A stretch of DNA of 19,560 nt from an uncultured Flavobacterium sp. (GTDB lineage: Bacteria > Bacteroidota > Bacteroidia > Flavobacteriales > Flavobacteriaceae): NCBI RefSeq assembly GCF_946482535.1, contig NZ_CAMLRU010000027.1, forward strand, positions 1 through 19,560, written 5' to 3'. Position numbers and translations under genes: made by a program. The notes beneath the pieces are model-generated. The model ran no database searches, was not told the origin of the DNA, and worked only from the letters and a program-made list of their open reading frames with translations. Shown piece after piece: positions 7,387-14,094 of this stretch; position 1 is the stretch's first letter, and each line of letters starts with the position of its first letter.

Positions 7387-7663
7387 CTACTTCAATAATA
7401 ACAGTGCCTTTTATTTTAAGTTCTGTGGAATGTTCCTGAATTAAATCTATCCAAGAGCGAAGTTGCGCCTTGGTTTCAAGTAGCTCTTCTACTCTTTGTT
7501 TGGAATGATGCGGATGGCGATTCGTTCTGATGTGAAAACTGAAATCGTCTAATTTGTGATAATTTATTTTGTTGTCTATCATGGTAACCAGAATCGATTT
7601 TGCTTCATTTGGGGTAAAAACGCCATCAATCAATTTTATCTCTTTTTTAGTTTGAACTTTCAT
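7370..7663 (-). CDS. Conserved-looking small hypothetical protein
   Basis: This is a 97-residue soluble protein of unknown function. It opens with KKEIKLIDGVFTPNEAKSIL, has a basic His-rich middle (TNRHPHHSKQRVEEL), then a helix (LLETKAQLRSWIDLIQEHS) and ends in a beta strand with an acidic tail (IKGTVIIEVDEDIQ). The pattern of an N-terminal LIDG-x-F-x-P-x-E-A strand-helix with a C-terminal strand recalls small flavobacterial hypothetical proteins, but I cannot name a family. Reality as a gene is supported by a 4-base ATGA overlap with the gene before it, a 17-base overlap with the gene after it and sensible composition. Confidence 0.7.
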   Translation of the reverse strand: MKVQTKKEIKLIDGVFTPNEAKSILVTMIDNKINYHKLDDFSFHIRTNRHPHHSKQRVEELLETKAQLRSWIDLIQEHSTELKIKGTVIIEVDEDIQ

Positions 7664-7842
7664 AACTTTAGATTTGTTTTTTTAAGTTGGTATAGTGTCG
7701 CAATTACGGCTAAGCCTAATAAAGCAAACGAAATAATGTTTTGTGGTAAAAGAAGGTTTAAAACCAATCCTCCTAATAATAAAACCAATAGCACGACTAG
7801 TATCATTCTATCGGTGAATCTTTCCATGGCTTGTTTCATCAT
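7660..7842 (-). CDS. Small two-helix membrane protein
   Basis: This 60-residue protein has an amphipathic charged start (MMKQAMERFTDR), two hydrophobic helices (MILVVLLVLLLGGLVLNLLL, about 13-32, and ISFALLGLAVIATLYQL, about 37-53) separated by a PQN turn, and a lysine-rich end (KKTNLKL). The topology should be an inner-membrane hairpin with both ends in the cytoplasm. It is the first gene of the run leading to sua5 and its stop overlaps the next start as ATGA. An internal Met two codons on could also start it. No function can be assigned. Confidence 0.65.
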   Translation of the reverse strand: MMKQAMERFTDRMILVVLLVLLLGGLVLNLLLPQNIISFALLGLAVIATLYQLKKTNLKL

Positions 7843-7899
7843 TTTTTTGTTGTTTAATTACTTGACAAAATTCTATATTACTTTTCATATATTTTTATT

Positions 7900-7907
7900 T
7901 ATATTTG
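7900..7907 (+). promoter_or_regulatory. Probable -7 element of the LysR gene promoter
   Basis: TATATTTG is a perfect TAnnTTTG match 25 bases before the LysR-gene ATG and would start transcription near 7914. The -33 region about 20 bases upstream (around 7880) is T-rich but lacks a clean TTG. Confidence 0.5.
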
Positions 7908-7922
7908 TTATGATATACATAA
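7908..7922. promoter_or_regulatory. Candidate LysR-type operator
   Basis: TTATGATATACATAA is an inverted repeat with TTATG and CATAA arms around five bases. It contains the T-N11-A pattern of LysR-type sites (T7909 to A7921). It sits on the likely transcription start of the divergent LysR gene, where bound regulator would block its own gene, and 66 bp or more from the start of the opposite operon. The AT-rich setting weakens the case. Confidence 0.4.
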
Positions 7923-7931
7923 AAATAATTT

Positions 7932-8855
7932 ATGAATTATACCTTGCATCAACTACAAGTATTCTTAAAGATTACGCAGACTAAGAGCATTACAAAAGCC
8001 GCGGAAGAATTGCATCTCACGCAACCAGCCGTATCTATTCAGTTAAAAAATCTTCAGGATCAGTTTGAAATTCCGCTCACAGAAGTAATAGGAAGAAAAT
8101 TGTATGTAACCGATTTTGGTAAAGAAATTGCCTTAGCTGCTGAAAATATAGTCAATGAAGTGTACAACATCAATTATAAAACCTCGGCATTTAAAGGAAT
8201 TTTGAGTGGTAAACTTAAGATATCTGTAGTGTCAACAGGAAAATATGTTATGCCATACTTTTTATCTGATTTTACTAACAACAATAAAGGCATAGAGTTA
8301 GATATGGACGTTGCCAACAAGCTAAAAGTTATCAAAGCACTCAGAAACAATGAAGTCGATTTTGCTTTGGTGTCTACTTTGCCCTCAGGAATTGAAGTAG
8401 AATCAGAGGTTTTAATGGCTAACAAATTGTTTTTGGTAGCCAATAAAAAAACGGAGTTAAATACTCCCAAAAAAGCAAATGAATTCCTCTCCAACACTTC
8501 TATCATTTACCGTGAAGAAGGATCTGCCACGCGAATTGCTATGGAAAGCTATTTGAATAAGCAAGGAATTCAGGCCAAAACAAAATTGCAATTGACCTCC
8601 AATGAAGCTGTCAAACAAGCCGTAATTGCCGGTTTAGGAGTTTCAATTATGCCTTTAATCGGTTTAAAAAATGAGCTCGAGAACAATAGCATTTCCATTT
8701 TGCCTTCTAAGGGTTTGCCTATTATTACCAATTGGACTTTGATTTGGTTAAAAGGGAAAAAAATGAGCCCGGCAGCTACTGCTTATCTGGATTTTATCAA
8801 AAAAGAAAAGGAAAGTATTAAAAACCAAAACTTTTCATGGATAGATTCCTTTTAA
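7932..8855 (+). CDS. LysR family transcriptional regulator (CbbR/CmpR-like)
   Basis: This 307-residue regulator has an N-terminal winged helix-turn-helix (about 1-62). The HTH is SITKAAEELHLTQPAVSIQL (19-38) and the wing ends in IGRKLYVTDFG (53-63), which resembles the CbbR/CmpR branch that controls carbon-fixation and bicarbonate-uptake genes. The rest is the two-lobed periplasmic-binding-like effector domain, with GKLKISVVSTGKYVMPYF at its start, the hinge strand and GLGVSIMP near residue 235. It is divergent from the run of genes that ends in sbtA, and an inverted repeat lies in the shared 89-bp gap. Control of that run is a reasonable inference but not shown. It converges on tolC with a 13-bp gap. 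Confidence 0.9.
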   Translation: MNYTLHQLQVFLKITQTKSITKAAEELHLTQPAVSIQLKNLQDQFEIPLTEVIGRKLYVTDFGKEIALAAENIVNEVYNINYKTSAFKGILSGKLKISVVSTGKYVMPYFLSDFTNNNKGIELDMDVANKLKVIKALRNNEVDFALVSTLPSGIEVESEVLMANKLFLVANKKTELNTPKKANEFLSNTSIIYREEGSATRIAMESYLNKQGIQAKTKLQLTSNEAVKQAVIAGLGVSIMPLIGLKNELENNSISILPSKGLPIITNWTLIWLKGKKMSPAATAYLDFIKKEKESIKNQNFSWIDSF

Positions 8856-8868
8856 TGGCAATCTGAAA

Positions 8869-10254
8869 TTATTCAGGATTCGCCATGATTTTAAACAGCG
8901 CGGCATTTGAATCCAAAAACCGGTTTTCAATTTGCAGTTTTGACAATTGGGCAGCAACCAAATTGTTTTCTCGGGAATTAATCAAAAAGACAGAGCTTTC
9001 ACCGAATGAAAAAAGCCGTTCTTCGGAAGCCAACATGGTGCTGTAATCGGCAACGAGGTTGTTAATTAACGCTTGCTGTTTTTCTAGGGAAGCGATTTCG
9101 GTTTGTTGGGCTTTGATTTTGTTTTTTAGTTGCACGCGTTCTAAATCCAAATCGAATTTGGAATCTTGTAACTTGTATTTTGCCAATTGTAAACTCCCGC
9201 GTTCTTTGCGTAAAAATACAGGAAACGAAAAGTTCAATCCGATTTTATAATCCTGAAATTTGTAATTGTCAAAGTAACTCGGTTCCGATAAATAGGAGTA
9301 GCCCAAATCTATTTTAGGCAAAAGCATGTTGGCTTTTAATTTTCGTTCTACTTCCAACATTTCGATTTTATTGGTTAAAGCCAAAATTTTCGGATGCTTG
9401 TCAAGTGTCGGATTCTCCAGCATCAAATCGTTAGTGCGCAAAGTTTCTTTGATGGTCGCGGCCAAATTTTCCTCCGGTATCATATCGTCTTGCAGTTCTA
9501 ACGGCACGTTATTTTCCAGCCAAAGGAAGTTGGCCAATTCCAATTTGGCTTTAGCCAATTTCAATTTAGATTCTTCCAAACTCAGCTTTCGGTTGCTCAC
9601 GATGATGCCGGCTTCTACACTGTCAATCGCAGGTTTATCGCCTTCTTCGATAGATTTGGTAATGCCTCGGAAACGCACTTCCGCATTGGTCAAATAATTT
9701 TGGTACAAAGTAACTTCATTATAATTTCGCAACCAATTAAAATAAGCCACCGAAGCCTCATACAAAACAGAAACCGCCATTAAATTGCGTTCGGCCTGAC
9801 TCAATTTGACTTGAATTTTGGCCTTGCGCAAATCGGCCATGCGTTGGTTAATGAACAATCCTTGTCCGATAGGAATCGAAAAGCCGAGAGAAGTCAGCCC
9901 TTGATTAGGAACCGTATTTTCCGGATTTAGGTAAATGCCTTCATTATTGTCAAAACCTGCTTTGACTTCAATGCCATACCAAGTCGGGATTTTGAAACTG
10001 CTGTTGAGTATCGAGTAATACTCGCTTTCTTTGAATTTCTTTTGTTCAAAATCGACTTCAATCTTGGGATCAAAACCACCACGCGCCATCATTAAATTGG
10101 CTTGCGCCTGATTGAGTTCCAAGTTGGCACTCTTCACCAGCGGATGGTATTTTTTGACATACCCAAGATACTCGTTATATGTGAGTTCTTTGGTGGTGTT
10201 TTGACTCCAAACCGAAAATCCGACCAATAAAAAACTGATGACAATTGATTTCAT
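8869..10254 (-). CDS. TolC family outer-membrane efflux protein
   Basis: This 461-residue outer-membrane channel subunit would form a trimeric duct through the outer membrane and periplasm. A signal peptide covers residues 1-18 (SIVISFLLVGFSVW then SQ). Two repeats of the OEP fold follow, with long coiled-coil helices such as NLELNQAQANLMMARGGFDP (43-62), the helix-rich ESKLKLAKAKLELANFL and LKNKIKAQQTEIASLEKQQA. The short barrel strands include YGIEVKAGFD with LGFSIPIGQG in the first half and YKIGLNFSFPV in the second. It is the last gene of the export operon, and its ATG overlaps the HlyD-gene stop by one base (TAATG). Having channel, adaptor and ABC protein in one operon argues for a dedicated rather than shared channel. 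Confidence 0.93.
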   Translation of the reverse strand: MKSIVISFLLVGFSVWSQNTTKELTYNEYLGYVKKYHPLVKSANLELNQAQANLMMARGGFDPKIEVDFEQKKFKESEYYSILNSSFKIPTWYGIEVKAGFDNNEGIYLNPENTVPNQGLTSLGFSIPIGQGLFINQRMADLRKAKIQVKLSQAERNLMAVSVLYEASVAYFNWLRNYNEVTLYQNYLTNAEVRFRGITKSIEEGDKPAIDSVEAGIIVSNRKLSLEESKLKLAKAKLELANFLWLENNVPLELQDDMIPEENLAATIKETLRTNDLMLENPTLDKHPKILALTNKIEMLEVERKLKANMLLPKIDLGYSYLSEPSYFDNYKFQDYKIGLNFSFPVFLRKERGSLQLAKYKLQDSKFDLDLERVQLKNKIKAQQTEIASLEKQQALINNLVADYSTMLASEERLFSFGESSVFLINSRENNLVAAQLSKLQIENRFLDSNAALFKIMANPE

Positions 10255-11600
10255 TACTTTTTGTCTTTTTGAAGATTATTTTTGGGTTGGTAATAATTCG
10301 GCGGAAAACCGTTTAGCGTTCGCCAAATTTCAAACCAAACCGGAACATTATCCAACAAAGCCAAAGTTTGCGCACCCGAACCGATGCTGATTTGTTTTGG
10401 CCAAGGCGCATCGTTTTCATCCGGGGCAATTAAGACTCTGAACTTTCCGTTGTCGCTGATAAAGTTTTCTATGGCTACAATCTTTCCGCCAAAAGTACCA
10501 TAAGACATATTGGGCCAACCCGAAAAAACGATAGTCGGCCAACCGTCAAACCAAATTCTAACTTTCTCGCCTTTGTGCAAAAGCGGTAAATCGGTTGGTG
10601 TCACAAAAGTTTCTACCGCAATATCATATTTAGCCGGCATGATGCTCACGATTTGAGTGCCTTCTTTAATGGTTTCTCCAATGCCCGATTGTAAAGCTCT
10701 GTTGACATAACCACTTTGCGGCGCTTTGATGTAATACATGCCATTTCTGATTTGGTAATTGGTGTATTGGTTTTTGAGTTTGTTAACCTGAGCTTCTGTG
10801 TCATATTGACTGCTAAGTGCTGTGTATTGGTCACTTCGGGCTTTTTGTTCTTTCTCATTGTATTCGGCAATGATGCGATTGATTTCGACTTTCGCATTGA
10901 TTAATTCGTTTTCGCTGGCCAAGAGTTTGTTTTCCTGAGTGATTATTTTAGCTTCGGTTTCTTGTAATTTCAGGCGCTTTTCTTCTACATCAGTCATGGG
11001 TTTTAAACCTTCTTTGTTTAACGCTAGCGACCGATTGAATTGCGTGGTGGCAATTTTGATTTGGGTTCTCACGGCTACCAAATCCATACTGTCGCTTTTG
11101 ACTTTCAATCGGGATTGTTTGATTTTATTTTGCGCTTGTTGTAGTTTCAGTTGGCGTTCGCTTTGAATGGCTGCAATTTGAGCGGCAAGCGAAGTGACTT
11201 TACCACCATAGGATTTGCCGGCGAGTTCTTTGGCTTTGAGTTGGCTTTCGGTGTTTTCGACTAAGTTGGGATCGAGATAATCTTCTTTGGTTTCCGAAAT
11301 GAAAAGAATCGTATCGCCTTTTTGCACAAAATCGCCTTCTTTGACATACCATTTTTCAATTCGTCCGGCTATGGCCGAATGAATGGTTTGTGGTCTTTGA
11401 TCCGGTTTTAACGTGGTTACTGCACCGGTTCCGGAGATGTTTTGTGTCCAGGGCAAAAACAAAATCAGTAACCCCAAAAATGAAACCCCAAGAATAATTT
11501 TATTCAGAATTTTATAGTGTGGTCGATTGTCCAGCGTTTTAAAGGTGCTGTATTTTTCTATGCTTTCGCCAATTCTATTGTTGTTTGAAATGTTAAGCAT
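10254..11600 (-). CDS. HlyD family membrane-fusion (adaptor) protein
   Basis: This 448-residue periplasmic adaptor is anchored by one helix at about 33-51 (KIILGVSFLGLLILFLPW) after a 30-residue cytoplasmic start. The first half of the barrel-sandwich (lipoyl-like) domain is IHSAIAGRIEKWYVKEGDFV (73-92), the second is IKAPQSGYVNRALQSGIGET further on. Between them lies a long coiled-coil hairpin (about 115-290) rich in Lys, Gln and Glu. A C-terminal beta domain contains KGEKVRIWFDGWPTIVFSGW and the end is PVWFEIWRTLNGFPPNYY. It joins the inner-membrane ABC protein to the TolC channel. It lies 5 bp after the ABC gene and overlaps tolC by one base. The inner-membrane anchor and long hairpin match type I secretion adaptors more than the lipid-anchored RND type. 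Confidence 0.93.
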   Translation of the reverse strand: MLNISNNNRIGESIEKYSTFKTLDNRPHYKILNKIILGVSFLGLLILFLPWTQNISGTGAVTTLKPDQRPQTIHSAIAGRIEKWYVKEGDFVQKGDTILFISETKEDYLDPNLVENTESQLKAKELAGKSYGGKVTSLAAQIAAIQSERQLKLQQAQNKIKQSRLKVKSDSMDLVAVRTQIKIATTQFNRSLALNKEGLKPMTDVEEKRLKLQETEAKIITQENKLLASENELINAKVEINRIIAEYNEKEQKARSDQYTALSSQYDTEAQVNKLKNQYTNYQIRNGMYYIKAPQSGYVNRALQSGIGETIKEGTQIVSIMPAKYDIAVETFVTPTDLPLLHKGEKVRIWFDGWPTIVFSGWPNMSYGTFGGKIVAIENFISDNGKFRVLIAPDENDAPWPKQISIGSGAQTLALLDNVPVWFEIWRTLNGFPPNYYQPKNNLQKDKK

Positions 11601-11605
11601 TGTGA

Positions 11606-13270
11606 TTATTTTTTGGTATCGTTAATAATTTTTCCGTCACTCATGGTAATCTTTCTCGAACATTTTTGTTTCCAATACTCGTTTTTAGAAGAAACAATTA
11701 AGGTCCATTTGTTGTTTTCCGAAGTAATGAAATCGATGACTTCTTTTGCCGCATCTTCATCCATCTTGTCTAAAGCATCTTCGTAGAATAGAATTTTCGG
11801 GCGGTTGATAATGCTTCGTGCCAAAAGAATTTTTTGGGCATTGGAAGAAGACAATTGTTTGCCTTCGGGATAAATTTTGGTGTCCAAACCTTTGGGTAAA
11901 GATTTGATAAAATCACCCAGATTTACGCTTTCTATCGCCCACTTCAAATCTTCTTGAGAAATCAACGGATTGTTGAACGTGATGTTTTCCAAAATAGTGC
12001 CTTCAAAAGGCGTTTCCCCAATAATTATGGTGCTGATTTGCGAGCGATATTGTTCCAAATCAATTTTTCGATAAGTATCATCATTGATATAAAACGAACC
12101 GGAAGTTGGTTGCAACAGTCCGGACAAGATGCGAATCAAGGTTGTTTTCCCGGAACCGTTGAGTCCTTCCAAATATATTTTTTCCGATTGCTCAATGGTT
12201 AGGTTTATTTTTTCTAAAACATAGTTCGGTGCATCTGGAAATTTATAACTCAGGTTTTCTGCCGCTAATTGGATATTGGTATAACAATAATCTGCCGCTC
12301 TTGTGGCGGTTTGTTCAATTTCTAAATCGGTGATTTGTCCTATTTTTTCCACAGCGGTTAAAATATCATAAAGGGTTTCCAAACCGATTACAATTTTTTC
12401 GACCGAATTGATAACTAACAAAATGATGATTTCAGCTGCGACAAATTGACCAATGTTCATTTTTTGATTCAATACTAAATAACCGCCAATCAGCAACAAT
12501 CCTGCGGTGATAATAATTTTGAAGAAAATCAATTGGGTGAATTGTCGTTTGATAATGCCAAAGTGTTTTTCGCGATAAGACAAGTATTCCGAGACCAATC
12601 GGTCGTTTTTGGTTAGGGCAAAATCAAAGTTGGAGACTTTTTTAAAACTAAAATTGTTTCGGGCAATTTCTTGTAGCCAACTCACTACTTTATACTTGTA
12701 TTTAGACTCTTTTAAACTGCTGGATAAACCTGAATTAAAGGAAAACCTGAAGATAACATACAGTAAAATAATCAAGAAAACCCCAAAGAAAATAAAAAAC
12801 GGATGATACAGTGACAGCAAAATAATACCGAATACAATTTGTAAAAGCGCTGAGGAAAAATCAATTAAAAGCTTAGAGGAACCTTTTTGAATGGTCAAAG
12901 TGTCAAAAAAACGATTGGCCAATTCGGGCGGATATTGATTGTGCAACGCATCGGTTTTTATTTTTGGTAAGCGAAAGCCAAATTCAAAGGAAGAGCGAAT
13001 GAATATTTTTTGCTGTAAATTTTCTGTAATACGCAATTGCATTAGCGACAGAATTCCTACCAAAGCAACGCCGGCAATCACTATGAAAACGAGCACAATC
13101 CATGATACGCTAACCCTTCCCGATTGGATCAAGTTAATGATGGCTTGAATTCCGAGAGGTAGTGATAAACTGACCAATCCGGCGAAGATCGCATAAAAGA
13201 ATACTTGTGAAATATCTTTTCGATCCAGTTTCAGTAGGTTGATTAATCTTTGAGACGCAGTTAGTGCCAT
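11606..13270 (-). CDS. ABC exporter half-transporter with degenerate ATPase motifs
   Basis: This 554-residue inner-membrane protein has an N-terminal ABC-exporter membrane domain with about six helices (near 24-47, 55-78, 138-158, 160-178, 247-266, 274-299) and a C-terminal nucleotide-binding domain (about 330-554). Walker A is intact (GLNGSGKTT, Lys375), with an A-loop tyrosine (Tyr342). The other motifs depart from consensus. The Q-loop glutamine position is Ile (STIIIGETPF). The LSGGQ signature is LSSSN (473-477). Walker B is ILFYED (493-498), so the usual Asp-Glu pair is Glu-Asp. The H-loop histidine is Ser (LIVSSK, 524-529). There is no C39 peptidase domain. It is followed in the operon by the adaptor and channel genes and preceded by tetR at 2 bp. 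The substrate is unknown: a drug, lipid or peptide are all possible. Confidence 0.88.
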   Translation of the reverse strand: MALTASQRLINLLKLDRKDISQVFFYAIFAGLVSLSLPLGIQAIINLIQSGRVSVSWIVLVFIVIAGVALVGILSLMQLRITENLQQKIFIRSSFEFGFRLPKIKTDALHNQYPPELANRFFDTLTIQKGSSKLLIDFSSALLQIVFGIILLSLYHPFFIFFGVFLIILLYVIFRFSFNSGLSSSLKESKYKYKVVSWLQEIARNNFSFKKVSNFDFALTKNDRLVSEYLSYREKHFGIIKRQFTQLIFFKIIITAGLLLIGGYLVLNQKMNIGQFVAAEIIILLVINSVEKIVIGLETLYDILTAVEKIGQITDLEIEQTATRAADYCYTNIQLAAENLSYKFPDAPNYVLEKINLTIEQSEKIYLEGLNGSGKTTLIRILSGLLQPTSGSFYINDDTYRKIDLEQYRSQISTIIIGETPFEGTILENITFNNPLISQEDLKWAIESVNLGDFIKSLPKGLDTKIYPEGKQLSSSNAQKILLARSIINRPKILFYEDALDKMDEDAAKEVIDFITSENNKWTLIVSSKNEYWKQKCSRKITMSDGKIINDTKK

Positions 13271-13272
13271 AG

Positions 13273-13947
13273 TTATTTACTTAAAGTTTTTATAGCCAAA
13301 TCAATATAAAATTGGCTTGGCGAATTGTTTTCGTTGCAGTTGGTAATGGTTTTCAAATGGTCTTTTAAAAAATGTTGGTGAAGCGAGCCTTCTACTATAG
13401 AGGATGCCAAACTTTTACCATAAGCATAGTTCGGATTAACTTCCGAGATGATGTCTATAATTCGGTTGATTACTCGTTTATAAATCAAAAAGAAACCTTC
13501 CTTGTTTTCTTCATCTACTTCTTTAGTCAATAAGGTTTTGGTAAATTCAGCAATAATGATTTTGTTCAAAATCGACTCGTTAATATGAAGTGTAGCCGAA
13601 TCGTCTTCAATTTTTTCGGTCACGATGGTAATGGCTCTTTTCAATTTTTCAAGCGGATCAGTTATGTTTGAGGTATATAAAACCATACGGTATTCCATCC
13701 AACCCCAATACCAAGATGACAAGTAAAGTAACAATTTGTGTTTGTTTTCGAAATAGCGATACAAAGAACTTTCATTAGAGCCAATTCGCTCCCCTAACTT
13801 TTTAAAAGTAAAATCTTCAAAGCCAACCTCGTCCATCAATAAGATGCTTTCTTGAATGATTTTCTTTCCAAGAGTTGAGGTTTCAGGATCTTTCACGTAA
13901 ATTTTTTCGTTTACCTGAATTTTTAAGTTGGATAGTATCGAATTCAT
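13273..13947 (-). CDS. TetR/AcrR family transcriptional regulator
   Basis: This 224-residue regulator carries a TetR-type HTH at about 30-75: ESILLMDEVGFEDFTFKKLG then ERIGSNESSLYRYFENKHKL, with the typical Y-x-Y/H-F-x-x-K-x-x-L ending. The N-terminus is about 25 residues longer than in most TetR proteins. The helical C-terminal ligand domain (SSWYWGWMEYRMVLYTS onwards) is rich in aromatic residues at its start, consistent with a hydrophobic ligand pocket. It is the first gene of the export operon and lies 2 bp before the ABC gene, so it most likely represses its own operon through the palindrome upstream and is released by the exported compound or a related signal. This regulatory logic is inferred from family and layout. 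Confidence 0.9.
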   Translation of the reverse strand: MNSILSNLKIQVNEKIYVKDPETSTLGKKIIQESILLMDEVGFEDFTFKKLGERIGSNESSLYRYFENKHKLLLYLSSWYWGWMEYRMVLYTSNITDPLEKLKRAITIVTEKIEDDSATLHINESILNKIIIAEFTKTLLTKEVDEENKEGFFLIYKRVINRIIDIISEVNPNYAYGKSLASSIVEGSLHQHFLKDHLKTITNCNENNSPSQFYIDLAIKTLSK

Positions 13948-13964
13948 TTTGATAATATTTTATG

Positions 13965-13972
13965 CAAATATA
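13965..13972 (-). promoter_or_regulatory. Probable -7 element of the tetR-export operon promoter
   Basis: The minus strand reads TATATTTG, a perfect TAnnTTTG box 18 bases before the tetR ATG. The palindrome at 13972-13986 abuts it and fills the spacer towards the -33 region, where a TTTC lies instead of TTTG. Confidence 0.55.
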
Positions 13973-13986
13973 ATAGTAATACTATT
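13972..13986. promoter_or_regulatory. Palindromic operator candidate for the TetR regulator
   Basis: AATAGTA-A-TACTATT is a perfect palindrome with 7-base arms around one central base. It lies directly upstream of, and overlaps by one base, the tetR -7 box, so a bound dimer would exclude RNA polymerase. This is the usual position and size for a TetR-family autoregulatory site. It also lies about 85 bases ahead of the divergent CoA-transferase -7 box, so it could affect both directions. Confidence 0.6.
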
Positions 13987-14070
13987 GATTATGAAATTTT
14001 AACTTTTATTTGTAAATTATTTAAATACGCTCTCATGAGAAATGTCATATTTTTATAGGGTATTCCGATA

Positions 14071-14078
14071 TAATTTTG
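14071..14078 (+). promoter_or_regulatory. Possible -7 element of the CoA-transferase promoter
   Basis: TAATTTTG matches TAnnTTTG 17 bases before the ATG, giving a leader of about 10 bases. A run of T at 14050-14054 is the only -33 candidate. A 10-bp palindrome (TCTCATGAGA, 14031-14040) lies just upstream and could bind a regulator. Confidence 0.4.
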
Positions 14079-14094
14079 AACAAAATTTTTAGGT

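Noticed and set aside
8856..8868. A terminator between the convergent LysR and tolC genes
   Set aside because: The 13-base gap holds no inverted repeat, and I saw no clear hairpin at either gene end.
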